From the NCBI RefSeq assembly GCF_000423225.1, contig NZ_KE383991.1, forward strand, positions 506,217 to 570,216: a stretch of DNA of 64,000 nt, read 5' to 3'. Position 1 is the stretch's first letter; each line of letters starts with the position of its first letter. Under the pieces are notes generated by a model that was not told the DNA's origin, ran no database searches, and worked only from the letters and a program-made list of their open reading frames with translations. The position numbers were made by a program, and so were the translations under genes. This document shows, one piece after another, positions 51,960-59,545 of this stretch. This stretch comes from Kaistia adipata DSM 17808. GTDB lineage: Bacteria; Pseudomonadota; Alphaproteobacteria; Rhizobiales; Kaistiaceae.

Positions 51960-52950
51960 AGAGGATTCCGCCTTGGGTCCAGGGAGCGTTGATGCCACGG
52001 GCCAGCTGCATCGGCGTCTCCTCGCCGAGATTGCGTTCGAAGATCTCGCCGATATTGCCGACGCCACCGACAACGGTCGCCAGCCAGTCCTCGGAAAGGC
52101 CGAGCGGCGGGCCGCTCAGCGCGCCGAGCCGCTTCGCCTCGGCCGCCTGCGCGGCGGCGACATTGGCCTGCTCCAGGCCGATCTCCTCGGCGTCAATCAG
52201 GCCGAACAGGACCCAGCGCACCAGATTGATCCACTTCGCATCATCGTCGCGCACGACGGGGCCGAGCGGCTCCTTGGAGATCACGTCGGCCAGGATGGTG
52301 TGGCTGTCGGGCTTCGGCAGGTCGGCCCGCTCCGCCGCCAGCGCCGAGCGATCGGCGGTGTAGGCGTCGCACTTGCCGTCCGCATAGGCCTTGCGCGCAT
52401 CCTGACGCTCAGCGAAGGGCAGGAACGACGCCTTGAGGCCGGCCTTCTCGAAATAGGCGCTGGCATTGTCCTGCGTGGTGGTTCCGCTGACGACGCAGAT
52501 GGTGGCGCCGTTCAGCTGCAGCGGGCTGGTCGCGCCATAGATGGTCGGCACCATGAAGCCCTGGCCGTCGAAATAGCTGACGCCGACGAACTCGAGCGGC
52601 CGGCCGGCGTCGCGCAGGAGCGTCCAGGTGCTGTTGCGCGCGAGCAGGTCGACCTTGCCGCCGGCGAGCGCCTCGAAGCGATCGGTCGCCGAAAGCGGCA
52701 CATAGTCGACCTTGGCGGCATCGCCGAGGATCGCCAGCGCCACCGCCTTGCAGAAATCGACGTCATAGCCGCGCCACGTCCCGGCCGCGTCCTTCTCCGA
52801 GAAGCCGCCCAGGCCCTCGCTGACGCCGCAGACGAGCTTGCCGCGCGCCTTGACGTCCTCCAGCGTCCCCGCGCCGGCCGTGGCGGCAACGAACGTCAGG
52901 GAGAGTGCCGTGGCGCGCGCCATCCAGCGCGCAGCGGAAATTCGTGTCAT
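51940..52950 (-). CDS. Orphan amino acid ABC transporter substrate-binding protein (AapJ-like)
   Basis: 336-residue periplasmic protein; start at the ATG at 52950 with signal peptide MTRISAARWMARATALSLTFVAATAGA. The mature start GTLEDVKARGKLVCGVSEGLGGFSEKDAAGTWRGYDVDFCKAVA and DLLARNSTWTLLRDA...FVGVSYFDGQGFMV are typical of AapJ/BztA general L-amino acid binding proteins. No permease or ATPase is adjacent on either side, unlike the usual aapJQMP. Instead its 3' end overlaps the L,D-transpeptidase start. It may serve a transporter encoded elsewhere or have a cell-wall-linked role. Confidence 0.9.
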   Translation of the reverse strand: MTRISAARWMARATALSLTFVAATAGAGTLEDVKARGKLVCGVSEGLGGFSEKDAAGTWRGYDVDFCKAVALAILGDAAKVDYVPLSATDRFEALAGGKVDLLARNSTWTLLRDAGRPLEFVGVSYFDGQGFMVPTIYGATSPLQLNGATICVVSGTTTQDNASAYFEKAGLKASFLPFAERQDARKAYADGKCDAYTADRSALAAERADLPKPDSHTILADVISKEPLGPVVRDDDAKWINLVRWVLFGLIDAEEIGLEQANVAAAQAAEAKRLGALSGPPLGLSEDWLATVVGGVGNIGEIFERNLGEETPMQLARGINAPWTQGGILYAPPLQ

Positions 52951-53192
52951 CGTGACCCCGTCCGGGAAGTTTCGCTTCGGCAGTCGCGCCATGATTGCAT
53001 CGACCCCGGCCGCCAACAAGCATGTTCGCGCCGGCCATCGCAACAGCGGCGGGCGGCGCCGCGGCCCTTCCGCCGCGACACCGCCCGCCGTTCCTGTGCA
53101 AAGGGGTGGGATCCCCCGGGCCGGGCCGGAGCCGTTCGATGGCACCAGCCTCTCGCCGGGTCGATCCGGTATCGGCTTCGCTCGAAATCGAG

Positions 53193-54065
53193 CTAGCGCT
53201 TGGTCACGACGATCTCGAGATAGTCCGACGGCACCACCATCGTCCCGTCATCGGCCTTGTTGAAGCGCGCGATCAGATCGGTGATGTCCTTGGCAAGCGC
53301 CATCTGGCCGGCCTCGTCCAGCGCCCCGAAGGCTTTCAGCATCGGGCCATAGAAGCGGCGGAACACGTCGAGGAAGTGCTGCGGCGAGCGATAGCGGAAG
53401 ACGAAAGTCCGCGTCTCGGCCGCGATGGCGCTCGCCTCGCCGCCGCACATCTCGTCGATCCGGGCGCGCGTGCCCCAGAGCGCCGGCGACTTGGCGCCCG
53501 GCGGCGGCGACACGTGCTTGCCGATCACCTTGAACATCTGGCCGATGAAGCCGTCCGGCGTCCAGTTGGCCATGCCGACCTTGCCGCCCGGGCGGCACAC
53601 GCGCATGAGTTCCGAGGCGGCGCGGTCGTGATCGGCGGTGAACATCACGCCGAAGGTCGACATCACCGCGTCGAAGGTGCCGTCGGCGAACGGCAGGTCC
53701 TCCGCGTCGGCGGTCTGGAACATGACGCTGAGCCCCTCCGCCTCGGCGCGCTTGCGGCCCTGCATCAGCAGCGCGTCGACATAGTCCGTCGACGTCACGT
53801 CGCACCAGCGGCGCGCGGCGGCCAGCGTCGCATTGCCGTTGCCAGCGGCGACATCGAGGACGCTCTGGCCCGAACGCAGGTCCATCGCCTCGGCCAGGCA
53901 TTCGCCGACGATCTGCAACGTCGTGCCGACGACCGCATAGTCGCCGGACGACCAGGTCGCCTGCTGCTTGGTCTTCAGCGCGACGAGGTCGGGAGCCGCC
54001 GCCATCGTGACGGCGGCGGCAGTGGCGGGGTTCATGGTTTCGCTTCCAATCGAGGTCATGGTCAT
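53193..54065 (-). CDS. Class I SAM-dependent methyltransferase (UbiE/COQ5-like)
   Basis: 290-residue methyltransferase from the ATG at 54065 (MTMTSIG) behind GGAGA; the open frame continues upstream without a signal. SAM motif I VLDVAAGNGNATL (69-81), motif post I DYVDALL, motif II FDAVMSTFGVMF and motif III MRVCRPGGKVGMANW are present. FIGQMFKVIGKHVSPPPG follows, typical of a group often found beside AraC regulators. Substrate unknown; the divergent AraC gene may regulate it. Confidence 0.88.
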   Translation of the reverse strand: MTMTSIGSETMNPATAAAVTMAAAPDLVALKTKQQATWSSGDYAVVGTTLQIVGECLAEAMDLRSGQSVLDVAAGNGNATLAAARRWCDVTSTDYVDALLMQGRKRAEAEGLSVMFQTADAEDLPFADGTFDAVMSTFGVMFTADHDRAASELMRVCRPGGKVGMANWTPDGFIGQMFKVIGKHVSPPPGAKSPALWGTRARIDEMCGGEASAIAAETRTFVFRYRSPQHFLDVFRRFYGPMLKAFGALDEAGQMALAKDITDLIARFNKADDGTMVVPSDYLEIVVTKR

Positions 54066-54375
54066 GCTCGTCTCCTGACGGGTTCTGCGCACCGGGCGCG
54101 TTGTCGAGCGTTCAACCGGCCGCGCCTGGCGGCCGTGACGGGGGATGCGAAGCGCGGTCGCACCGCCAGTCGCCCGGCGCCGCGAAGAAATCGGCTGCGT
54201 TGTGAAGGCACCGATGAGCGAAAGCGGACGCCTTGTCCGCTGCCCGGGGACCCAGCCAACCCGACTGAGGCTGCTCACGCCCTGCCGCGCGGATCTGCCC
54301 GACACGATGTCCCTGGGGCGGCGCATTGGGTATCGCAGTTTCCGCTGGGGAAGAATGATCGCGCCGCCGGATTTC

Positions 54376-54421
54376 TTGCCCGAGCGTCCAGACCTGCTAT
54401 TTTTGGCATGACCTAGGGTCA
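54376..54421 (+). promoter_or_regulatory. Candidate promoter and palindrome before the AraC gene
   Basis: TTGCCC (54376-54381), 16-base spacer, TATTTT (54398-54403), then the perfect palindrome TGACCTAGGGTCA (54409-54421; arms TGACC/GGTCA). It lies in the 467-base gap 54066-54532, where I see no credible gene. Could be an autoregulatory site or the site of another dimeric regulator. Confidence 0.45.
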
Positions 54422-54532
54422 CGTGCGCGACGCGGCGCGACACGCGACCCGGCCGCTACGGGCCCATGCGGGCATCCAGCGGCCATCCTCGCGTCTGGAA
54501 CGCGTCTGTCTGCGGCGTTTTCGGTTTCGCTC

Positions 54533-55525
54533 ATGCCTGTCGATGACAAGATCGACGTCCTTTCGGACGTGTTGTCCGCCATCCGGCTCACCGGCGCCGT
54601 GTTCTACGACGTCTCGGCCCGCGCGCCCTGGGTGGCGGAGGCGCCGCCGGCCGAGCGCTTCGGCGGCCTCGTCATGCCCGGCGCCCAGCACATGATCGAA
54701 TATCATGTCGTCACCCGCGGCTCGTGCTGGATCTCGATCGTCGACCGTGGCGACTTCGAACCGGTCGAGCTGCGCGAGGGCGACATCGCCGTCATGCCGC
54801 AGGGCGATCCGCACGCCCTCTCCAGCCGGCCCGGCATGCGCGCCGAGCCGCAATGGAGCGTGCACCAGCGCCCGCCGGACGATTCGATGCTGCCCTTCCT
54901 GCTCAAGACCGGCAGCGACGGCCCGACCGAGACCCATCTCGTCTGCGGCTTCTTCAGCTGCGATGCGCGCCCCTTCAATCCGCTGCTCGCCGCCCTGCCC
55001 CGCTTCATGCGGCTCGGCCGCTCCGCCGGCACGCCAGGGAGCCGGCTCGAGCAATTCATCCGCCTCGCCACCAGCGAAGCGGAAAACAAGCGCCCCGGCA
55101 GCCAGAGCATCCTGAACCGCCTCTCCGAGCTGATGTTCCTCGAAGTCGTGCGCCAGCACATGGACGAACTCGGCGCCGACCGCACCGGCTGGCTCGCCGG
55201 CCTGCGCGATCCCCTGGTCGGACGTGCCCTCGCCCTGCTGCACGCCACCCCGGCGCGCGCCTGGACCCTGGAGGATCTCGCCGCCGCCGCCGGCGCCTCG
55301 CGCTCGGCGCTGGCGGAACGCTTCACGCAGCTCGTCGGCTGTCCGCCGATCCAGTACCTGACGCAATGGCGCATGCAGATCGCCGCGAGGCGGCTCGCCG
55401 AGGGCGGCGTCAAGGTCGCGGCGGTGGCGCAGGAGATCGGCTATGATTCCGAAGCCGCCTTCAGCCGCGCCTTCAAGAAATTCGTCGGCCAGTCGCCCAG
55501 CGAATGGCGCGCCGGCGCGGGGTGA
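54533..55525 (+). CDS. AraC family transcriptional regulator with cupin sensor domain
   Basis: 330 residues: N-terminal cupin (about 10-190; YHVVTRGSCWISI, LREGDIAVMPQGDPHAL, HLVCGFFSCD) of the cupin_6 type, and a C-terminal AraC double helix-turn-helix (about 225-325: WTLEDLAAAAGASRSALAERFTQLVGCPPIQYLTQWRM and AVAQEIGYDSEAAFSRAFKKFVGQSPSEWR). Divergent from the methyltransferase gene and converging on the ferric-reductase-like gene. Confidence 0.93.
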   Translation: MPVDDKIDVLSDVLSAIRLTGAVFYDVSARAPWVAEAPPAERFGGLVMPGAQHMIEYHVVTRGSCWISIVDRGDFEPVELREGDIAVMPQGDPHALSSRPGMRAEPQWSVHQRPPDDSMLPFLLKTGSDGPTETHLVCGFFSCDARPFNPLLAALPRFMRLGRSAGTPGSRLEQFIRLATSEAENKRPGSQSILNRLSELMFLEVVRQHMDELGADRTGWLAGLRDPLVGRALALLHATPARAWTLEDLAAAAGASRSALAERFTQLVGCPPIQYLTQWRMQIAARRLAEGGVKVAAVAQEIGYDSEAAFSRAFKKFVGQSPSEWRAGAG

Positions 55526-55577
55526 GGCCCAGCCTCGGATCGAGGCCCGTCTCGCGGTCCGTCGAAGCTCCGCGCCG

Positions 55578-56909
55578 CTAGCGCATGGCGAAGACTTCCT
55601 GGTGGAAGTCGCGCGGCGCGATGCCGGTCGCCACCAGGTCGGCCTTCAGCGACGCACCGAAGCCCTCCGGCCCGCAGAACCAGTAGCTGGACTCGCGCCA
55701 GCCCTCGACCTGCTCGCGGATGGTGTCGCCGGTCAGATGCGGATCGCGCGGGGTCACGATGAGATGCAGCCGCACGCCAGCCGCCGCCGCGTCGGCCGAC
55801 AGCTTCGCGAGCGCCAGCTCCGACACGTCGGCGGTCGAATGGAACAGATGAACGATCTGGTCGCCGCCATGCTCCGCCAGGTATTTCATGCGCGCGACGA
55901 AGGGAGAGATGCCGACGCCGGCGCCGATCCAGACCTGATGCGGCTTCGTATCCGAGAAGGTGAAGCAGCCATAGGGGCCCTCGACGGCGGCGTGGCTGCC
56001 GGGACGGAACTCGTCGCGCAGCCGTGTCGTGAAGTCCCCGAGTTCCTTGGCGATGAACTTGACGCGCCGCTCCTGCGGGTTCCAGGCAGAGGCGATGGAA
56101 AAGGGATGCGCGCCCTCGAACCGGTTCGTCGTCACGAAGGCGAACTGCCCCGGCACATGGCCAGCCCAACCCGGCTGGAGCTCGATTTCCGTTTCGATCA
56201 CGCGCAGCTCCGGATAGTAGTGCTCGGAGATCACGGTCCCGCTCACCGGCCGCAGCAGGCCGAGGCGCCGCGCCAGAACGACCGCCGCGCCCGCCAGCCC
56301 CGCCAGCATGACGGCGGCGAGCAGGATGCCGACCGGCTCGGTCCAGTAGGCGACCCGCACCAGCACCGCGGAATGATACAGCAGCGCCAGGAATACCGCC
56401 GTGATCAGCATGTGCGTCTTGGCGAACACGCCATAGGGAATCCGCCGGATTAGTGCGACCGCGATCAGCGCGACGACGATGTAGAAGCTCCATTCGCCGA
56501 CGACATGGGCCAAGCCGCGCTGCCCCTCGAAGATCGCCAGCATCGGTTCGCCCGGCCCCCGCGGTCGCGGCGCGCCGCCGGGGGCCGGCGTCGGCGGGAA
56601 CAGCATGCGGCGGCCGGTGGCGTACCACCAGTGCACGGCGGCGAAGACGAGCGCGCCGATCCCCAGCCAGCGATGCAGCCTGTACATCTTGTCGAGCCCG
56701 CCGAGATAGGGCTCGAGCCATTTCGGACGCGCCGCCAGAAGCGTCGCGAACGACATCGTCGCGATAGCCAGGATCCCGGTCAGCTGGATCGCCGGCCGCC
56801 GCTGGATGTCAAACAGCGAGAACGGTGTCGGAAACAGGCTGTCGGCGAAAGCCCACAGGACGACGAAGAGGGCGATGAAGATCCAGAACACCCATCCAAT
56901 GACACGCAT
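55578..56909 (-). CDS. Ferric reductase-like flavocytochrome (NOX/FRE family)
   Basis: 443-residue membrane protein: N-terminal six-helix heme domain (about 1-210; MYRLHRWLGIGALVFAAVHWW with paired histidines; HMLITAVFLALLYHSAVL) and a C-terminal FAD/NAD(P)H module (HPFSIAS for FAD; WIGAGVGISPFVARMKYL for NAD(P)). It moves electrons from cytosolic NAD(P)H across the membrane to iron, oxygen or a quinone-type acceptor. Related proteins can reduce Fe3+; the nearby Sit and VIT genes make metal chemistry plausible but not shown. Confidence 0.9.
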   Translation of the reverse strand: MRVIGWVFWIFIALFVVLWAFADSLFPTPFSLFDIQRRPAIQLTGILAIATMSFATLLAARPKWLEPYLGGLDKMYRLHRWLGIGALVFAAVHWWYATGRRMLFPPTPAPGGAPRPRGPGEPMLAIFEGQRGLAHVVGEWSFYIVVALIAVALIRRIPYGVFAKTHMLITAVFLALLYHSAVLVRVAYWTEPVGILLAAVMLAGLAGAAVVLARRLGLLRPVSGTVISEHYYPELRVIETEIELQPGWAGHVPGQFAFVTTNRFEGAHPFSIASAWNPQERRVKFIAKELGDFTTRLRDEFRPGSHAAVEGPYGCFTFSDTKPHQVWIGAGVGISPFVARMKYLAEHGGDQIVHLFHSTADVSELALAKLSADAAAAGVRLHLIVTPRDPHLTGDTIREQVEGWRESSYWFCGPEGFGASLKADLVATGIAPRDFHQEVFAMR

Positions 56910-57136
56910 CCACGCACTCCAGGTCCCTGCCCCGCCGCAAGCAGGCCGATATCATGGGCGGAGCCTACAGCAGAGCTCGGGAACTGACGAGACGCGCGCC
57001 GCGTCGGCCCCGCATGACGGCGGGTCGACGCACGGCTTATTTTGCCGTCGCCTGTCGAAGGCCGGGCCCGTCCTTCGTCGCAGGCATGGATGCGGGACAT
57101 CCGTCCCGCCGGCCGATCGCCTCAGGAGGAACAGCC

Positions 57137-57478
57137 ATGACGCAATACTGGGTCGCCATTCACCATCCCGACGACTACGACCCCACCGCCCTGGAGGACG
57201 AGGCGATGCATCGCGACATCGACGCGCTCAACGACGAGATGGTCGCGGCCGGCGCCCGCGTCTTCGTCGGCGGCCTGCGCCCGGCCGGCAGCGCCAGGTC
57301 GGTTCGCCGCGAGGCCGATGGCCGGCTGGTTGTCACCGACGGTCCCTATGCGGAGGCGAAGGAGCATGTCGGCGGCTTCTGGGTGCTCGAATGCGCGAGC
57401 CTCGACGCCGCGCTGGACTGGGGCCGCAAGGCGGCGGCAGCCTGCCGCGCGCCGGTCGAAGTGCGTCCCTTCTTCTGA
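57137..57478 (+). CDS. YCII-related (DGPF domain) protein
   Basis: 113 residues, ATG at 57137 behind AGGAGGA. The ferredoxin-like YCII domain is marked by YWVAIHHPDDYDP, FVGGLRPAGSARSVRREADGRLVVTDGPYAEAKEHVGGFWVLECASLDAALDW and the closing VEVRPFF. Such proteins often accompany ECF sigma factors, but none is here. Function of the family is poorly defined. Confidence 0.9.
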   Translation: MTQYWVAIHHPDDYDPTALEDEAMHRDIDALNDEMVAAGARVFVGGLRPAGSARSVRREADGRLVVTDGPYAEAKEHVGGFWVLECASLDAALDWGRKAAAACRAPVEVRPFF

Positions 57479-57548
57479 GGCCGCAGCCAACCTTCCGGAG
57501 GTCGCTAACCGCGTCTGGCGGCGCCTCGGACGCCGAGGCTCGACGCGC

Positions 57549-57713
57549 CTATCGGTCGGAGTTCTGCCTGTTCACGGCCCGTTCCAACGTCGCTTCCAGG
57601 CGATCCAGGACGACCACGGAACGCTTCAGCGCGATCTCGCCCGCTTCGAGCATCTCCCGGTCGGCCGCCTGCAGCCGCGAATGGACGGACGGGCGCGAGA
57701 GAGAGCGCTTCAT
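57549..57713 (-). CDS. Small hypothetical protein (54 residues)
   Basis: Begins MKRSLSRPSVHSRLQAADRE and continues to VLDRLEATLERAVNRQNSDR. GGAGG lies eight bases before the ATG at 57713, a near-ideal ribosome site, which is the main evidence that it is real. Basic ends with a helical, possibly amphipathic middle; no signal peptide or domain recognised. Divergent from the PepSY operon. Confidence 0.45.
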   Translation of the reverse strand: MKRSLSRPSVHSRLQAADREMLEAGEIALKRSVVVLDRLEATLERAVNRQNSDR

Positions 57714-57939
57714 CGTGACAGCCTCCATCTTCTGATCTGAAACGATCGCCCGGGATCGATGAGCCTCGCTTACAAAACTCCGGAGCGGATTTCGACTGCT
57801 AGATCGATCGGTTGACAGCTGCGCCGGCGAAGGGTCGCGCGGGCCGCGCCGCGCGGGCACTCGGAAAAGGTTCGCCCGGACCTCGGCCACGGCATGAGCC
57901 GGCGCCGGGCTCCCCGCCGTCGAACCGGCAAGCACCACC

Positions 57940-57961
57940 ACTGACAGCAGACTGACAGCTT
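57940..57961 (+). promoter_or_regulatory. 11-bp direct repeat upstream of the PepSY/two-component operon
   Basis: ACTGACAGCAG (57940-57950) and ACTGACAGCTT (57951-57961) are head-to-tail repeats with exact 11-bp period, the geometry used by OmpR/PhoB-type response regulators. Another TTGACAGCT is at 57812-57820. The operon encodes such a regulator at 58865, suggesting autoregulation. On the other strand the core reads CTGTCAG, close to a Pho-box half site. The gap 57714-58018 shows nothing else. Confidence 0.5.
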
Positions 57962-58018
57962 GCTCCGCCACATTGCGATGGCCGGCCGGTGGCCGAGCCA
58001 ACCCAACCCGGAGCTAAC

Positions 58019-58300
58019 ATGCGTATTCTCTCGACTGTCGCTATCGCCGCGCTGACCATGCCCTTGCTGGCCGGTGCCGCCCTTGCCAGCCCGACCTGCA
58101 CCAAGGAGCCGAAATCGGCCTGGATGAGTCAGGACGCCATGAAGGCCAAGATCGCCGAGATGGGCTACCAGAAGATCAAGACCTTCAAGGTCACGGGCTC
58201 CTGCTACGAGATCTACGGCTACGACAAGAACAACAAGAAGGCCGAGGTCTATTTCAATCCGGTCGACGGCTCCGTCGTGAAGGCTGAGATCGGTGACTGA
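58019..58300 (+). CDS. Small exported PepSY-like protein
   Basis: 93 residues with a Sec signal peptide (MRILSTVAIAALTMPLLAGAALA, cleavage near 23) and a mature domain resembling a PepSY half-repeat: MKAKIAEMGYQKIKTFKVTGSCYEIYGYDKNNKKAEVYFNPVDGSVV. Two cysteines, Cys27 and Cys62, could form a disulfide. Relatives are often encoded with cytochrome b561 and a two-component system, as here. Stop overlaps the next start. Confidence 0.85.
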   Translation: MRILSTVAIAALTMPLLAGAALASPTCTKEPKSAWMSQDAMKAKIAEMGYQKIKTFKVTGSCYEIYGYDKNNKKAEVYFNPVDGSVVKAEIGD

Positions 58301-58868
58301 TCGCGGCGAGACAAGTGTCCCGTCGGAGGACTTCACGGCCGCCCCGGACGAGGCGGCCACGATCCACGTCTGGGACCCGATCGTCCGGCTGTTTCACTGG
58401 ACCATCGTCACCGCCTGCGCCCTCAACCTCTTCGTGCTGGAACCCGGCCACACGCTGCATCGCGCCCTCGGCTACGCGGTCGCGGCCGCCCTGACGATCC
58501 GCCTGGTGTGGGGCTTCATCGGCACCCGCCATGCGCGCTTTGCCGATTTCTTCCCGACCCCGCGTCGGCTCGTGCCGTATCTGCGCGCGCTGCTGCAAGG
58601 CCGAGCCCCTCGCCATCTCGGCCACAATCCGGCCGGGGCGGTCATGATGATCCTTCTCATGGTCCTGCTCTCCGGCGTATGCTTGACCGGCTGGATGATG
58701 GGGCTGGACGCCTTCTGGGGCGAGGACTGGCTGGAAGAGCTTCACGGAACGCTGGCGAACGCCATCCTGGTGCTCGCGCTGGTCCATGCCGCCGCCGCGC
58801 TCTTCGAGAGCCTCCATCACCGCGAGAACCTGGTTCTGTCGATGGTGACGGGGCGCAAGAAAGCATGA
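58293..58868 (+). CDS. Cytochrome b561 family protein
   Basis: 191-residue integral membrane di-heme cytochrome. GTG start overlapping the PepSY stop. Four helices with candidate heme ligands: His35 (RLFHW), His53/His56 (GHTLHRALGY), His151 (LEELHGTLAN) and His165 (LALVHAAAALF). VWDPIVRLFHW and the C-terminal NLVLSMVTGRKK are characteristic. Probably takes electrons from quinol or passes them to a periplasmic partner; the PepSY protein is a candidate. Confidence 0.9.
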   Translation: MTDRGETSVPSEDFTAAPDEAATIHVWDPIVRLFHWTIVTACALNLFVLEPGHTLHRALGYAVAAALTIRLVWGFIGTRHARFADFFPTPRRLVPYLRALLQGRAPRHLGHNPAGAVMMILLMVLLSGVCLTGWMMGLDAFWGEDWLEELHGTLANAILVLALVHAAAALFESLHHRENLVLSMVTGRKKA

Positions 58869-59545
58869 GGATCCTCCTCGTCGAAGACAGCCCGCGCCTG
58901 CGCGACCTGTTGATCGAATCGATCCACAAGGCGGAATGGCGCGTCGACGCCGTCGAGACGGCCGTCGACGCGCAAGCCGCGATCGACGTTGCGCCCTATG
59001 ATCTGGCGCTCGTCGATCTGGGCCTGCCGGACGGCGACGGGCTCGATCTCGTGCGGGCTCTCCGCTCCGCCGGCTTCACGGCGCCCATCCTGATCATCAC
59101 CGCCCGGGGCGCGGTCGACGAGCGCATCGCCGGGCTGGATGCCGGCGCGGACGACTATCTGGTCAAACCGTTCAACCACTTCGAGCTTCTGGCCCGCTGC
59201 CGCGCCCTGCTACGGCGGGCGCCGGCGCATGTGGCCGACATGCTGGAGCTCGGCAACGTCGCCTTCGATCCGACGAGCGCGGTCCTTTCCTGCGCTGGTG
59301 AGACGGTCAACCTGTCGCCTCGCGAGCGCTCGGTTCTGGCGGTGCTGCTTCGCAACGCCGGCTCGGTGGTGCCGAAGGAGCGGATCGAGGCGAAGCTTTC
59401 CGAATTCGGCGACGAGCTCTCCGCCAATGCGATCGAGCTCGCCGTCTCGAGGCTGCGCCGACGGCTGGACGGCATCGAGGCCGGCATCTCGATCGAGACG
59501 GTGCGCGGCGCCGGCTACCTGCTCCGGGACCTGACGAATGGCTGA
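58865..59545 (+). CDS. OmpR family response regulator
   Basis: 226 residues. Receiver domain with acidic Asp8, phospho-acceptor Asp51 (VDLGLPDGDG), Thr79 and Lys101 (LVKPF), then an OmpR winged-helix (about 125-225; LSPRERSVLAVLLRNAGSVVPKERIEAKL, ANAIELAVSRLRRRLD, IETVRGAGYLL). Start at the ATG overlapping the cytochrome stop (ATGA); overlaps the kinase gene by eight bases. Expected to bind the direct repeat at 57940. Confidence 0.95.
   Translation: MRILLVEDSPRLRDLLIESIHKAEWRVDAVETAVDAQAAIDVAPYDLALVDLGLPDGDGLDLVRALRSAGFTAPILIITARGAVDERIAGLDAGADDYLVKPFNHFELLARCRALLRRAPAHVADMLELGNVAFDPTSAVLSCAGETVNLSPRERSVLAVLLRNAGSVVPKERIEAKLSEFGDELSANAIELAVSRLRRRLDGIEAGISIETVRGAGYLLRDLTNG

Noticed and set aside
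54145-54411. 88-codon frame in the methyltransferase-AraC gap
   Set aside because: No ribosome site, Arg-rich composition and overlap with the predicted promoter argue against a gene.
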